A stretch of 64,000 nucleotides of DNA from CAYMYN01 sp964394665 (GCA_964394665.1 CAYMYN010000002.1:1-64000), one strand, 5' to 3'. Counted from the stretch's first letter, positions 17,604 through 27,314 are shown. Program-made: numbers and translations. The notes: generated from the letters alone by a model not told the origin.

Positions 17604-18809
17604 ATGAACGAGCGCGACGAGCTGATCCACGACTGGAACGAGCCCGAGGGCCGCTTCCGAGTGCAATTCGACGACGAGACCCTGCGGGACGGACTGCAGA
17701 GCCCTTCGGTGCGCGATCCCAGCCTCGAGCAGAAGGTGCGGCTCGTGCACCTGATGGACGAGCTCGGCATCGACACCGCCGACGTCGGCCTGCCCGGCGC
17801 GAGCGCCAAGGCGCGCGAGCACATCAAGGCCCTCGTGCTCGAGATGAAGGACCTGCGCATCACGGCCAACGTCGCCTGCCGCACGGTCTTGAGCGACATC
17901 GAGCCGGTCGCGCGCCTGGTGCAGGAGACCGGCCAGCCGATCGAGGTCTGCGCCTTCATCGGCTCGAGCCCCATCCGCCAGTACGCGGAGGACTGGGACT
18001 TCGAGAAGATGCTGAAGCTCTCGCGCGAGGCGATCGAGTTCTGCACGCGCGAGGGCCTGACCTCGATGTTCGTGACCGAGGACACGACGCGCGCCAAGCC
18101 CGAGCAGGTCCGCGCGCTCTACGCCACCGCGATCGAGGCCGGCGCCAGCCGCATCTGCGTCTGCGACACCTGCGGACACGCGACGCCCTCGGGGGCGCGC
18201 AACCTGGTGCGCTTCGTGAAGGGCGTCGTCGACGAGCTGGGCGCGGACGTGGGCATCGACTGGCACGGCCACCGCGACCGGGGCCTGGGCTTGGCGAACA
18301 CCCTGGCCGCGATGGAGGCCGGCGCGACGCGCCTGCACGCCACGGCCCTGGGCGTCGGCGAGCGCACGGGCAACACGGAGATGGACCTGTTGCTCGTGAA
18401 CCTGAAGCTGTTGGGGATCATCGACAACGACCTCACGCAGCTCGGCGAGTACTGCCGCCTGGCGGCCGAGGCCGTCGGCATGCCCTTCCCGGTCAACTAC
18501 CCCGTCTTCGGCCAGGACGCTTTCGAGACCGCCACCGGCGTGCATGCCGCGGCCGTCATCAAGGCCTTCAAGAAGGGCGACACCTGGCTCGCCAACCGCG
18601 TCTACTCGGGCGTGCCGGCCGATCTCTTCGGCCTCGAGCAGTCGATCCGCGTGGGCCCCATGAGCGGGCGCTCCAACGTCGCCTACGTGCTCCAGAAACG
18701 CGGCATCGAAGCCAGCGAGGAGCAGATCCAGCGCGTCATCGAGCGCGCCAAGCAGAGCCCGCGTCTTCTGACCGAGCGCGAGGTGCTCGAAGCGGCGGGC
18801 GTCGCCTGA
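17604..18809 (+). CDS. 2-isopropylmalate-synthase/homocitrate-synthase family enzyme without regulatory domain
   Basis: This 401-residue HMGL-like TIM-barrel enzyme should condense acetyl-CoA with a 2-oxo acid. The metal-binding start is DDETLRDGLQSPS (23-35). DTCGHATPSG and the HGHRDRGLG metal histidines follow, then the GVGERTGNTEMD signature. The usual LeuA C-terminal allosteric domain (about 120 residues) is missing. It could be a short isopropylmalate synthase, a citramalate synthase or a homocitrate synthase. No leuB/C/D genes lie nearby to decide. The ATG at 17604 gives the family N-terminus. Confidence 0.88.
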   Translation: MNERDELIHDWNEPEGRFRVQFDDETLRDGLQSPSVRDPSLEQKVRLVHLMDELGIDTADVGLPGASAKAREHIKALVLEMKDLRITANVACRTVLSDIEPVARLVQETGQPIEVCAFIGSSPIRQYAEDWDFEKMLKLSREAIEFCTREGLTSMFVTEDTTRAKPEQVRALYATAIEAGASRICVCDTCGHATPSGARNLVRFVKGVVDELGADVGIDWHGHRDRGLGLANTLAAMEAGATRLHATALGVGERTGNTEMDLLLVNLKLLGIIDNDLTQLGEYCRLAAEAVGMPFPVNYPVFGQDAFETATGVHAAAVIKAFKKGDTWLANRVYSGVPADLFGLEQSIRVGPMSGRSNVAYVLQKRGIEASEEQIQRVIERAKQSPRLLTEREVLEAAGVA

Positions 18810-18831
18810 GCTCATCCTCCTGAGCCGGAAC

Positions 18832-18866
18832 GAGCCGGGTCCACACGGAACGTGTGGGCCCGGCTC
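18832..18866. terminator. 15-bp hairpin after the isopropylmalate-synthase-like gene
   Basis: Stem 18832-18846 pairs with 18852-18866 (15 bp with one G-U) around the 5-nt loop GGAAC, 23 nt after the stop codon. No T tract follows. A likely terminator, by position. Confidence 0.65.
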
Positions 18867-18898
18867 GTCCTAGGAGCGGCCCCCCTCCCCCACAGCCC

Positions 18899-20173
18899 GT
18901 GTCGACGACCCCTCCCCCTCCTCGCCGAAGGTTCGCGCGCAAGCTCGCGCTCTCCGTTACCGCGCTGCTCGCCGCGCTCGGCGCGGCGGAGCTCGCCGCG
19001 CGCCGGGGCTATGACGTGCACGAGGCCCGCACCCAGGCGCAAGCTCTGCTGCAGACCTTCGACACGCTGGGTGCGCTCGAGGGCGAGGGGGAACCGGGCG
19101 CTTCGCCTTCGGCCCTGCAGAACCAGACCCTGCATCCCTACCTCGGCTACGACAGCGTGGTCGGGATCCGCCGCGCCGAGCAACACGTCGATCTGCTGCG
19201 CGCGGGCAGCGACGAAGGGCCCTACGACGTGCTCGTGCTCGGCGGCTCGGTCGCGCAACACTTCTGCGGAATGCAGTTCGGGGCCCTCGAACCGTTGCGC
19301 GAACGCTTGACCGCGCACCCCGCCTTCGCGAGCCGCAAGGTGCGTTTCCTGACCCGCGCCCGCGCGGGCTACAAGCAGCCGCAGCAACTGTCCGTCTTGA
19401 CCCAGCTCCTGGCTCGCGGCGCGGTGCCCGACGCGGTGATCAACCTCGACGGCTTCAACGAGCTGGTCCTGGGCAGCCACAACCCCCACCTCGGCCTGCC
19501 CGTCGCCTGGCCGTCCGCCAACCACTGGGCGCATCTCGCGCGCGGCGGCGACCTGCCGCTGGAGGCGCTCGACGCCGCCGCGCGCATGCGCACGTCCGAG
19601 CGCGCAGCGCGGCGCAGCGGACCCGAGGGCTGGCTGCACGCGGCCTACCGCAGCGCCCTGTTCGGGCGACTCCAACTGGCGCGGCTGCGCTCCTACCGCG
19701 GCGAGTGGGCACGGGCGCAACAGCGCTACGCCGACCTGCTGATCGAGGGCACCGAACCGCTCCTCCCGCCCACCGACGCGGCGAACCTCGAGGGTGTGCT
19801 CGAAGAAGCGGCCGACGTGTGGGCCGAGTCCTCGCGCGTGCTGCACGAGCTGTGCGCCGCGCGCGGGATCCTCTACCTACACTTCCTCCAGCCCGCGCTG
19901 CACGTGCCCGACTCCAAGCCGATCACGCCCGAGGAACGCCGCCTGGGGCTGGGCGCCGCGGGCCCCGATCCCAAGGTGGTCGAGGGCTATCCGCTCCTAC
20001 GAGCGCGCGCCGAGGCACTCCGCGCCCGCGGCGTGCAGGTCATCGACCTGACGGGTATCTTCCAGGACGTGCAGGAGACGCTCTACTTCGACAACGTCCA
20101 CTTCGTGCGGGCCGGCCACGAGCGGCTCGCCGAGCGCTTCGCCACCGAACTGCTGGCGCGCCTCGAGCGCTGA
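18899..20173 (+). CDS. Membrane-anchored SGNH/GDSL hydrolase-like protein
   Basis: This 424-residue protein has an N-terminal membrane helix (FARKLALSVTALLAALGAAEL). The SGNH block I is VLGGSVAQHF with Ser117, a block III-like asparagine lies in INLDGFNELVLG, and block V is DNVHF (Asp398, His401). This supports an esterase or acetyl-transfer role on envelope polysaccharides. The start is a GTG just before the basic/hydrophobic N-terminus; the upstream ATG at 18854 lies inside the hairpin and is less likely. It resembles the protein at 59554. Confidence 0.75.
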   Translation: MSTTPPPPRRRFARKLALSVTALLAALGAAELAARRGYDVHEARTQAQALLQTFDTLGALEGEGEPGASPSALQNQTLHPYLGYDSVVGIRRAEQHVDLLRAGSDEGPYDVLVLGGSVAQHFCGMQFGALEPLRERLTAHPAFASRKVRFLTRARAGYKQPQQLSVLTQLLARGAVPDAVINLDGFNELVLGSHNPHLGLPVAWPSANHWAHLARGGDLPLEALDAAARMRTSERAARRSGPEGWLHAAYRSALFGRLQLARLRSYRGEWARAQQRYADLLIEGTEPLLPPTDAANLEGVLEEAADVWAESSRVLHELCAARGILYLHFLQPALHVPDSKPITPEERRLGLGAAGPDPKVVEGYPLLRARAEALRARGVQVIDLTGIFQDVQETLYFDNVHFVRAGHERLAERFATELLARLER

Positions 20174-20335
20174 ACGCGTGAGACACCGGGGCAGTCGCCC
20201 CCTTCCGCGCGCCTATCCTGCGCCTTGGATCGGGACCACTCCGGGAATCGGCGGGAGCGCTCCAGCGCCGCGGCGGGACATCCGAAGGGCGGGGTGGCAT
20301 CGGGAGGGGGGGCTTCTGATGTTGGGGGTCGGAAC

Positions 20336-22063
20336 GTGGTGGGATTGCAACGCTGGGCCTCTGCCCTCGGGTGGGTGGCCGTCTGTGTCTCGAGTTCGAG
20401 CGCGCAGCAGGGGGAATTGCTGCACGTCCTGCAGGGCGGCGGAGCGGCGGGCCGAGGGCTGGGGCACGCCCTGGCGCCGGCGGGCGACGTCGACGGGGAC
20501 GGCCACGACGACCTGATCGTCGGGTTCCGGATCGGCACCGGCGGCGGGACCGTGCAGGTCTTCTCCGGCGCCAACGGGGCCGTGTTGTTCACGTTCGTCG
20601 GCGAGATGTCGGGCGACCTGTTCGGCCGCGCCGTGGGCGGGGCGGGCGACGTCGACGGGGACGGGGTCCCCGACCTGATCGTGGGCGCCGCGGGCGTCGA
20701 CGCGCACGGGATCGACTCGGGCGCGGCCTACGTCTTCTCCGGCCGCGACGGCGCGCTGCTCCACGAGTTCCGCGGCGACTTCGCGCGCATGCGCCTGGGC
20801 GGCGCGGTGAGCGGCGCGGGCGACGTCGACGGCGATGGCTTCGCGGACCTGATCGTCGGCGGTCAGCCCGACTCGAACACACCCCAACCGCGGGGCTTCG
20901 CGCGGGTCTACTCGGGTCGCGACGGCTCGGTGTTGCACGAGTTCGTCGGCGGGACGAGCACGAGCCGGCTGGGCTGCGCGGTGGACGGGGTCGGCGACCT
21001 GGATGGGGACGGAGTCCCCGATCTGCTCGTCGGGGATTGGCGCGACGGAACGACGGCCGCGGGCGCGGGGAGCGTCTCGGTCTTCTCGGGCGCCGACGGC
21101 AGCCTCTTGTTGCGCGTGTACGGCGAACGCGCCAATGATCGACTCGGGACCGTGGTCTCACGGGTCGGGGACCTCGATGGCGACGGTCTGGCGGATCTGC
21201 TCGCCGCCACGCCCTGGGCCGACGCGGCGAGCGTCGACGTCGGGCTGGTGCGTCTCTACTCCGGAGCGGACGGGCGCGTGCTGCACTCGATCCACGGCGC
21301 GGCGACCCTCGACTTCTTCGGCGGGGCCGCGGCGGGCATCGGCGACTTCGACGCGGACGGCATCCCGGACTTCGCGGTCGGGGCCTACGGGGACGACGAC
21401 GGGGGTTCGGGCTCGGGCAGCGTGACGGTCTATTCGGGCGCGGACGGGAACGTGCTGCTGCGCATCGACGGGGACTCAGCCGGGGACGAGCTGGGCTACA
21501 GCGTGTCCGGCGCGGGCAACGTGTCGGGCAACGGCGCGGCGGGCCTCGCGATCGGAGCGCCCAACGACAATCAGGGCGCCGGTCCGGCGAGCGGCGCGGT
21601 GTTCGTCTACGCCGGCGCGCCGCCCCCCCTCGGGCCGGATCCGGAGCCGGTCCCGAGCGTCGAACGATTCTGCGAGCCGGGCGCCAATGCCTTCGGGCCC
21701 GGCGCACGCCTCGACTGCGCCTGCGAGGGCGAGGTGCGGCTCGCGGGCTTCGCCCTGCACGTGGACGGTGCCCGCCCGCGCAGCGCGGGATTCTTCTTCT
21801 TCGGCACCGAGCGCCAATCGCAGCCCTTCATGAAGGGCACACTGTGCGTCGCTCCGACTCGCTACCGCCTTGGAGCGGCCGTGCACCTCGACCGAAAGGG
21901 CTCCGCGCGGTTGCTGCTCGAGACGGTGCGGCCGCGCTGGGTGGTCGAGCTGCTCGCCCCCGGCACGACCTGGAACTTCCAGTTCGCCTACCTCGACCCG
22001 CCCGCCTGCGGCAGCGGGCCGATCAACCTGAGCGACGCCCTGGGCGTCACCTTCGCGCCCTGA
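20336..22063 (+). CDS. Secreted FG-GAP seven-bladed propeller with recurrent C-terminal domain
   Basis: A signal peptide (LQRWASALGWVAVCVSSSSA) is followed by seven FG-GAP/integrin-alpha-like blades, each with a calcium loop such as GDVDGDGHDDLIVG, GDLDGDGVPDLLVG and GDFDADGIPDFAVG. From 21668 to the end lies a domain of about 130 residues (FCEPGANAFGPG ... SAGFFFFG ... PGTTWNFQFAYLDPPACG ... INLSDALGVTFAP). A related domain ends the proteins at 27315 and 42054. Secreted, probably surface. The start is uncertain: GTG at 20336 fits the signal peptide; an in-frame ATG lies at 20225. Confidence 0.8.
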   Translation: MVGLQRWASALGWVAVCVSSSSAQQGELLHVLQGGGAAGRGLGHALAPAGDVDGDGHDDLIVGFRIGTGGGTVQVFSGANGAVLFTFVGEMSGDLFGRAVGGAGDVDGDGVPDLIVGAAGVDAHGIDSGAAYVFSGRDGALLHEFRGDFARMRLGGAVSGAGDVDGDGFADLIVGGQPDSNTPQPRGFARVYSGRDGSVLHEFVGGTSTSRLGCAVDGVGDLDGDGVPDLLVGDWRDGTTAAGAGSVSVFSGADGSLLLRVYGERANDRLGTVVSRVGDLDGDGLADLLAATPWADAASVDVGLVRLYSGADGRVLHSIHGAATLDFFGGAAAGIGDFDADGIPDFAVGAYGDDDGGSGSGSVTVYSGADGNVLLRIDGDSAGDELGYSVSGAGNVSGNGAAGLAIGAPNDNQGAGPASGAVFVYAGAPPPLGPDPEPVPSVERFCEPGANAFGPGARLDCACEGEVRLAGFALHVDGARPRSAGFFFFGTERQSQPFMKGTLCVAPTRYRLGAAVHLDRKGSARLLLETVRPRWVVELLAPGTTWNFQFAYLDPPACGSGPINLSDALGVTFAP

Positions 22064-22181
22064 CGGCACTCGGGTTCTCCCTTGGGCGTATGTCCCAGGG
22101 CGCGCGAGTCCTGCATCCTCCAAGCCGAGCGCGCCGCGCCGATCCGGTGGATCGGGCGCGCGCCGCGCTCCGGAGGACGTC

Positions 22182-23513
22182 ATGCAACGCCGCTTCTTCT
22201 TCGCCCCGCTCCTGGCCGCCGGCGTCTGCCTCGCGGCCGTCTACGCTCCGACCCCCGTCCAGGACGATCCCCAAGCCCTCCTGGCGCGCCGCGTCCAAGC
22301 CCTCACGACCCGGGCCATGCGGGACGAGGGCGCGAGCGGGTTCTCGATCTTCGTCGAGACCGGCGGCCGCACTCTGCTCGCCGAAGGCGTCGGCTTCGAG
22401 GGTTGGGATCCCGACAAGCGCGCCGACCAGGACAGCCCGTATCGCGCCGGTCCGCTGCTCGAGCACTTCCTCTCGGTCGCGGTGCTGCGGCTCGTGCAGG
22501 ACGGGAAACTCGCGCTCTCCGATCCCCTCGAGAAGCTCCTTCCCGAACTGCGCCCCGAGCCCTGGAAGGGCGTCGAGCTGCAGCACCTGTTGGCGCACAC
22601 CTCGGGTGTCCCGAGCTACGCGCCGGTGCTCGCCCGCGGCCGCTTCGAGACCTTCCCCCAGGCCGAGGTGCTGGGTTGGCTCGCCGGGCGGGAGCTCGAC
22701 AACGCGGCCGGCACCTGCTTCGAGCCGAGCCCCACGAACACGCTGTTGCTGGGCCTGATCCTCGAGGCCAAGACCGAGCGCGGGGTCCAGGACTGGATCA
22801 GCGAGCAGCTCTTCGCGCCGATCGAGCTCGAGGCCACCCACTGGTGCTGGGCCGGGCGTGGGCCGCGGGTCAGCGCGGGCCAGCTCCTGCCCTTCGGCGG
22901 AGAGGGCCTGTGCACGAACGCCCCCGACCTGGCCCGCTGGCTGCGCGCGCTCGTCGAGGGCGTGACCCTCGACGCGCGGCACTTCGAACGACTCGTCGAG
23001 CCGCTACGCCTGCCCGACGGCACCTTCACGCCCCAGGGAATGGGCCTGCGCGCCACGCGCCTCGATGGCCTGCGCCGCTACAACCTCGGCTGCGCGTACG
23101 CGAGCAGCCACCTGCAGGTCTCGCACTATCCCGAACGCGACCTGACCGTCGCCGTGCTCGCCACGGCCTCCGATCTCGCGTTGGCGAGCTTCGAGCAGAG
23201 CCTCGCCCGCACGGCCCTGGGCCTGGCCGAACCCGGCATCCAGGACCTCCAGCTCTCGCCGGAGGAACAAGCGCTCTACGTCGGCGGCTATTACGTCGGC
23301 TGCAACCGTCTCGAGATCGCCCGCGCCGGCCGCCGCCTGCGCATGGAGACCGCCGACGGCATCGCGATCGGACTGCTCTACCAGGGCGAGAACCGCTTCG
23401 TCTCCCAGAGCGATCCTGGCCTCAGCCTCACCTTCCGCATCGAGGAAGGCCGGGCCGTCTCCTTCGTGCTCGACGACCACGGCACCCAGACCACGGCCCG
23501 CCGCATCGACTGA
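22182..23513 (+). CDS. Secreted class-C beta-lactamase/S12-fold protein lacking catalytic residues
   Basis: This 443-residue protein has a signal peptide (FFFAPLLAAGVCLAAVYA). The serpin-unrelated S12 fold is clear from SVAVLRLVQDGKLALSDPL, LQHLLAHTSGVPSY and the later HYPERDLTVAVLAT. The nucleophile motif SxxK is replaced by P91-L-L-E94, the Tyr-x-Asn motif by P182-S-P, and the HTG/KTG-type box by LGCAYASSH. It is therefore probably a non-catalytic binding protein. The reading frame is intact with normal codon use, so it is not a recent pseudogene. Confidence 0.8.
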   Translation: MQRRFFFAPLLAAGVCLAAVYAPTPVQDDPQALLARRVQALTTRAMRDEGASGFSIFVETGGRTLLAEGVGFEGWDPDKRADQDSPYRAGPLLEHFLSVAVLRLVQDGKLALSDPLEKLLPELRPEPWKGVELQHLLAHTSGVPSYAPVLARGRFETFPQAEVLGWLAGRELDNAAGTCFEPSPTNTLLLGLILEAKTERGVQDWISEQLFAPIELEATHWCWAGRGPRVSAGQLLPFGGEGLCTNAPDLARWLRALVEGVTLDARHFERLVEPLRLPDGTFTPQGMGLRATRLDGLRRYNLGCAYASSHLQVSHYPERDLTVAVLATASDLALASFEQSLARTALGLAEPGIQDLQLSPEEQALYVGGYYVGCNRLEIARAGRRLRMETADGIAIGLLYQGENRFVSQSDPGLSLTFRIEEGRAVSFVLDDHGTQTTARRID

Positions 23514-23538
23514 CGGATCGCCAGCGCCCGGACGCGAT

Positions 23539-23566
23539 GGGCCCGGCACCCCGTGGTGTCGGGCCC
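23539..23566. terminator. 12-bp hairpin after the beta-lactamase-fold gene
   Basis: GGGCCCGGCACC (23539-23550) pairs with 23555-23566 with one G-U, loop CCGT, followed by TTCT. It lies 26 nt after the stop codon. Confidence 0.7.
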
Positions 23567-24054
23567 TTCTCGTCGAGCGGAATCCGGAGCGGATCCATCC
23601 GCGAGGACGAGCGTCACCGCGTCGGTGGCGAGCAGTCGACCCGTGCCGGGCGCGCGCAGGAAGGCCTGGAAGGTGGCCGGGCCCGCGACGAGGCGCGAGG
23701 TCGCGACGTCGACGCGCAGGCCCCCCATGCGCCCCTGCGGCGCGGGCGTCACGCCGCGCACCGGCCGTTTCCCGGAATCGATCCGCTGGATCGGAAGTGC
23801 AGGTTTACCGGGTGTCAGCCCCCCGTGTACCCCCCCTTGGATCCTTTGCCGACGGATCCCGATCCCGCCGCAGCGTGGCTGGGCATGGATGGCTCGGTCG
23901 CAATTCTGGTCCGCGGCCCCATTGTCGGACGAATGCCCGAACTCTGATTCGAGCGCTTCTGCTACGGTCCCGATCCGCGAGGCGGAGTCGTTTTCGGGCC
24001 CTCCGGCGCCCGCTGCTCCGCCCCATTTCCCCAAAGAATCGGAGACTTGCTCCC
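23567..24054. other. Intergenic region, 488 bp
   Basis: No convincing gene is seen here. It should hold the promoter of the propeller/cytochrome gene, which has GGAGA about 12 nt before its ATG. A short palindrome (GATCCGCTGGATC near 23781) is the only other structure noticed. Confidence 0.5.
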
Positions 24055-27000
24055 ATGACGAACCTCTCGAGGGTCGTGATGTGCGCGGCCCTGCTCGGGA
24101 CGCTCGCCGTCCCGTCAGCGGCCCAGAATCGTTTCGTGAACTACGAGACTCCGCAGACGCACCCGATCGACGTCGCGACCGTCGGCGGTCGCGAGTTCGT
24201 GCTCGTCTGCAACACGCCGGACAACTCCCTGGAGATCTACCATGCGAGCCCGCCGCACGCCTTCGTGCAGCGGGTGCCTGTGGGGATGGGCCCGGCCAGC
24301 GTGCGTTGGAACCCCGACACCGGCCGGGCCTACGTCTGCAACTTCGACGGGGACTCGGTCTCGGTCGTGCGCTTGAACTCGGGCGGCTCCGGGCCCTTGG
24401 CCACGCTGGAGCGCACGATGTCGTTGGGCATCGGTGACGAGCCCGCCGACATCGCCTTCGACCCCACGAACTCGCTGGCTGCGATCTCGCTCAGCAGCTC
24501 CAGTGCGGTCGCGCTGGTCGATCCCTTGACCCTCGCCTCCACAGGCCCGCCGTTGCGCCTCAGTGTCCAGACCGGTGGCCTGGCCCAGGCGGTGAAGATG
24601 CCCCGCGCTCTGGCCTGGCTCCCGGACGGGCGCTTCTTCGCGGCCAACCTGCGCGGCGGCTCGCCGGGCGCGCAGCCCTTCATGCTCGTCGACATCGGGC
24701 TCTACCGGTGGGATACGAACTTCGCGCCCCTACCGACGGCCCTCGGGGGCCTGGGGACCACCAACCACGCCTTCGCGGCGAGCCCGGACGGACAAGTCCT
24801 GTTCGTGGTCGGCACCCGGGCGCAGAACAACGCGGCCGTGGGCGTGCAGGCCGTGAGCGCCTTGCCCACGGGGTTCGTCGAGAGCTGGCTGATGGTGGTC
24901 GACACGCCGCTCGGTGGGGCGATGAGCGTCCGCGGCGAAGCGACGGCGGGCGGGCCGCCCGCGAGCCCGATGCCGAGCATCGATCTCAACCGGGATTACT
25001 CGGCCGTCGGCAAGGTCCCGAGCTCCACGGCTCGCGCGTTGGTCCAACCCACCGACGTCCTGACCCTCGCCGACGACAGCGGTGCGCTCTCGCACATCGT
25101 CTTGACCGCCTACCACTCGGACAAGGTCGCGCTGCTCACGCCCAACGCGTCGGTCCCCGGCGGGTACGGCTTCACGCTCGTGCCCGTCCCGCCGCTCAGC
25201 ACGGGCTCCTACACGGTGATGGGACCGCGGGGGCTGGCGTACAGCGCCGGCAACGACCTGTTGTTCGTCAACGGGCGCCTCGACAACTCGGTCGCGGTCA
25301 TCGACCCGCGGACGGGATCCGTCACGGCGCGTTTCCCGTTGCAGTTCGACCCGACCCCGGTCGCGATCCGGCACGGCCGTCAGTTCCTGTACAGCAACCG
25401 CTTCTCCATCGACAACACCGACCCACTGAACCTCGAGGGTGGTTTCGTCTCCTGCGCCGCCTGTCACGTCGACGGTCGCATCGACGGATTGCCCTGGGAT
25501 CTGGGCGAGGTCGTCACCGGTCCGGCTCTCCAACCGGGCTTCAACGATCCCGGCCCGCTGGGCGGAGGGGGTACCTCGGCCGTGGCCTTCCCCTCCGAGA
25601 AGGGGCCGATGATGACCCAGACCCTGCAAGGACTGGTCAACTCGCGGGTCAATCAGACCTTCCAGTTCATGGCCACCAACGCTCCCTATCACTGGCGTGG
25701 GGACAAGCCGGACTTCGTCGACTTCAACGAGGCCTTCGTGAACCTCCAGGGCATGCCGAACATCGGCACGACCGCGGAGCCAAAGGGCCTGACCGACACC
25801 CAGATAGCGGAGTACCGCGCCTTCATCAACACCATCGTGCACCCGCCGAACCCCGAGCAAGATCTCGCGCGGATCACGCCCGGTGCGCTCGGCCCGGATC
25901 CCAACGATCCGTTGCTCGCCACCCGAGCGAAGTTGGGCATGCTGCTGTTCCACAACGTCCCCTCGGTGGGCCTTCGATCCTGCGTCGACTGCCACCCCTT
26001 GCCCGACGGCAGCTCGAACACCGCGACCCTCGAGTTCGCGATCCCCCAAACGATCACGAACCCGACCAACGACGTCCCCCACCCGATGGAGTCGGCGGGC
26101 CTGCGCAACATCGCCCAGCGCGAGATGGTGTTGCACCAGGGTCTCGGCCCGATCCCCACGGAGCTGGTGGCCAACCACGGACTCCTGCACCCCGGGAGCC
26201 CCCTGTTCCTCGGGGCCGGCAATTCGGCTTCGATGAACACCTTCGTCCAGCTCTTTCCCGGCTCCCTCCCGACATCCACCGAACAGGAGGCGATGGTCGA
26301 GTTCCTACGCCAGTTCGACACCGGGACCGCGCCCATGGCTGGATTCGCGTACACGGTGGACTCGAACCTGTCGCCGCTCGACTCCGGCGCCAACCAGACC
26401 GTGTTCGATCTCCTGGAGGGTCAGGTCGCCGAGGCCAACGTCGGACTGGGTGTATACACTCGCAACGCTGGCCTCGAGCGCGGCTACTGGTTCGACGTGA
26501 CCGCCACTCCGCCCGTCTATCGGGAGGAGGGCACGTCCAACGTCCTCAACCGCGGGCAAGTGCTCGCGCTCGCCGTGGGCACCGACGCCGTGGTGATCGC
26601 GCAAGGGACGCCGCTCGGGACCGAGCGCCGCTGGGCCAGCTCCGCGGGCTCGGCCACGCTGCTCACGGGCAACGCGCCCAGCAACGTCACCGTGCTCCCG
26701 ATGGCGCCCAACACGGCCTACGTGGACGTGGCCTCCTTCAATCTGAACCTCAACCTCAACGCGGTGCCGCCCTCCAGCACCTGGGCCCTGCGCACCCTGC
26801 AGCAGAGCGTGCTCGACAGCGCCCTCAGCCCCTTCGGCCTGAGCTTCGGCGTGCCCGCGCCCCGGCACGAGCCGCCGCGACGCTTCCGCGTCACCGGAGA
26901 CGACATCCGGCCCGGGGCCCTGATGCTCTTCGGGTTCGCAGCGGGCACCGCGCCCGCCTCGTTCCCCATCCAGATCCTCGAGCTCGAGATCTTCCCCACC

Positions 27001-27252
27001 GACCGCTTCACCTCCACGGGCGAGCGCATCTGGGAGTCGGAGGCCGAGATCGACGCGGCCCACACCCTCGCCCTCCTGAACGGAGGCTACTGGGCACCCG
27101 ACGTCGTCGACGTCCTGCTGCGCACCAACAGCGCCCCCAATCTCGACCCGGTGAACTGGAACCACTACCTGGTCGGGGTGCTCAACGAGGACCTGACCCT
27201 CGGCGCCAGCACCACCAACTGGCAACGCCTCAGGGTCCAGGACGGCCGCTGA
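24055..27252 (+). CDS. Secreted propeller/di-haem cytochrome c chimera
   Basis: This 1065-residue protein has a signal peptide (VVMCAALLGTLAVPSAAQ). Residues about 25-440 contain YVTN-like propeller blades (GREFVLVCNTPDNSLEIYH; GRAYVCNFDGDSVSVVRLN; GNDLLFVNGRLDNSVAVID). Two haem c motifs follow: CAACH at 467-471 and CVDCH at 643-647. The flanking sequence (DGRIDGLPWDLGEV; LRNIAQREMVLHQGLGP) is like di-haem peroxidase/MauG-type enzymes. The last 300 residues form another beta-rich part. It is probably a periplasmic redox or electron-transfer protein; the substrate is unknown. Confidence 0.82.
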   Translation: MTNLSRVVMCAALLGTLAVPSAAQNRFVNYETPQTHPIDVATVGGREFVLVCNTPDNSLEIYHASPPHAFVQRVPVGMGPASVRWNPDTGRAYVCNFDGDSVSVVRLNSGGSGPLATLERTMSLGIGDEPADIAFDPTNSLAAISLSSSSAVALVDPLTLASTGPPLRLSVQTGGLAQAVKMPRALAWLPDGRFFAANLRGGSPGAQPFMLVDIGLYRWDTNFAPLPTALGGLGTTNHAFAASPDGQVLFVVGTRAQNNAAVGVQAVSALPTGFVESWLMVVDTPLGGAMSVRGEATAGGPPASPMPSIDLNRDYSAVGKVPSSTARALVQPTDVLTLADDSGALSHIVLTAYHSDKVALLTPNASVPGGYGFTLVPVPPLSTGSYTVMGPRGLAYSAGNDLLFVNGRLDNSVAVIDPRTGSVTARFPLQFDPTPVAIRHGRQFLYSNRFSIDNTDPLNLEGGFVSCAACHVDGRIDGLPWDLGEVVTGPALQPGFNDPGPLGGGGTSAVAFPSEKGPMMTQTLQGLVNSRVNQTFQFMATNAPYHWRGDKPDFVDFNEAFVNLQGMPNIGTTAEPKGLTDTQIAEYRAFINTIVHPPNPEQDLARITPGALGPDPNDPLLATRAKLGMLLFHNVPSVGLRSCVDCHPLPDGSSNTATLEFAIPQTITNPTNDVPHPMESAGLRNIAQREMVLHQGLGPIPTELVANHGLLHPGSPLFLGAGNSASMNTFVQLFPGSLPTSTEQEAMVEFLRQFDTGTAPMAGFAYTVDSNLSPLDSGANQTVFDLLEGQVAEANVGLGVYTRNAGLERGYWFDVTATPPVYREEGTSNVLNRGQVLALAVGTDAVVIAQGTPLGTERRWASSAGSATLLTGNAPSNVTVLPMAPNTAYVDVASFNLNLNLNAVPPSSTWALRTLQQSVLDSALSPFGLSFGVPAPRHEPPRRFRVTGDDIRPGALMLFGFAAGTAPASFPIQILELEIFPTDRFTSTGERIWESEAEIDAAHTLALLNGGYWAPDVVDVLLRTNSAPNLDPVNWNHYLVGVLNEDLTLGASTTNWQRLRVQDGR

Positions 27253-27261
27253 CGAACGCGA

Positions 27262-27297
27262 GCGCGGTGCCGGGCGGACTTCGGCCCGGCACCGCGC
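27262..27297. terminator. 14-bp hairpin between convergent genes
   Basis: A perfect 14-bp stem (27262-27275 with 27284-27297) and an 8-nt loop sit between the ends of two convergent genes. There is no T tract. A bidirectional terminator is likely. Confidence 0.7.
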
Positions 27298-27314
27298 GCA
27301 TCACCGCTCTCGAC

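Noticed and set aside
16046..18097. Upstream part of a 998-residue minus-strand frame
   Set aside because: Shadow of yjbQ and the isopropylmalate-synthase-like gene; only 15101-16045 is supported.
22182..23513. Frameshifted or decaying beta-lactamase pseudogene
   Set aside because: The frame is continuous over 443 codons with a good signal peptide and normal composition; the losses are point substitutions.
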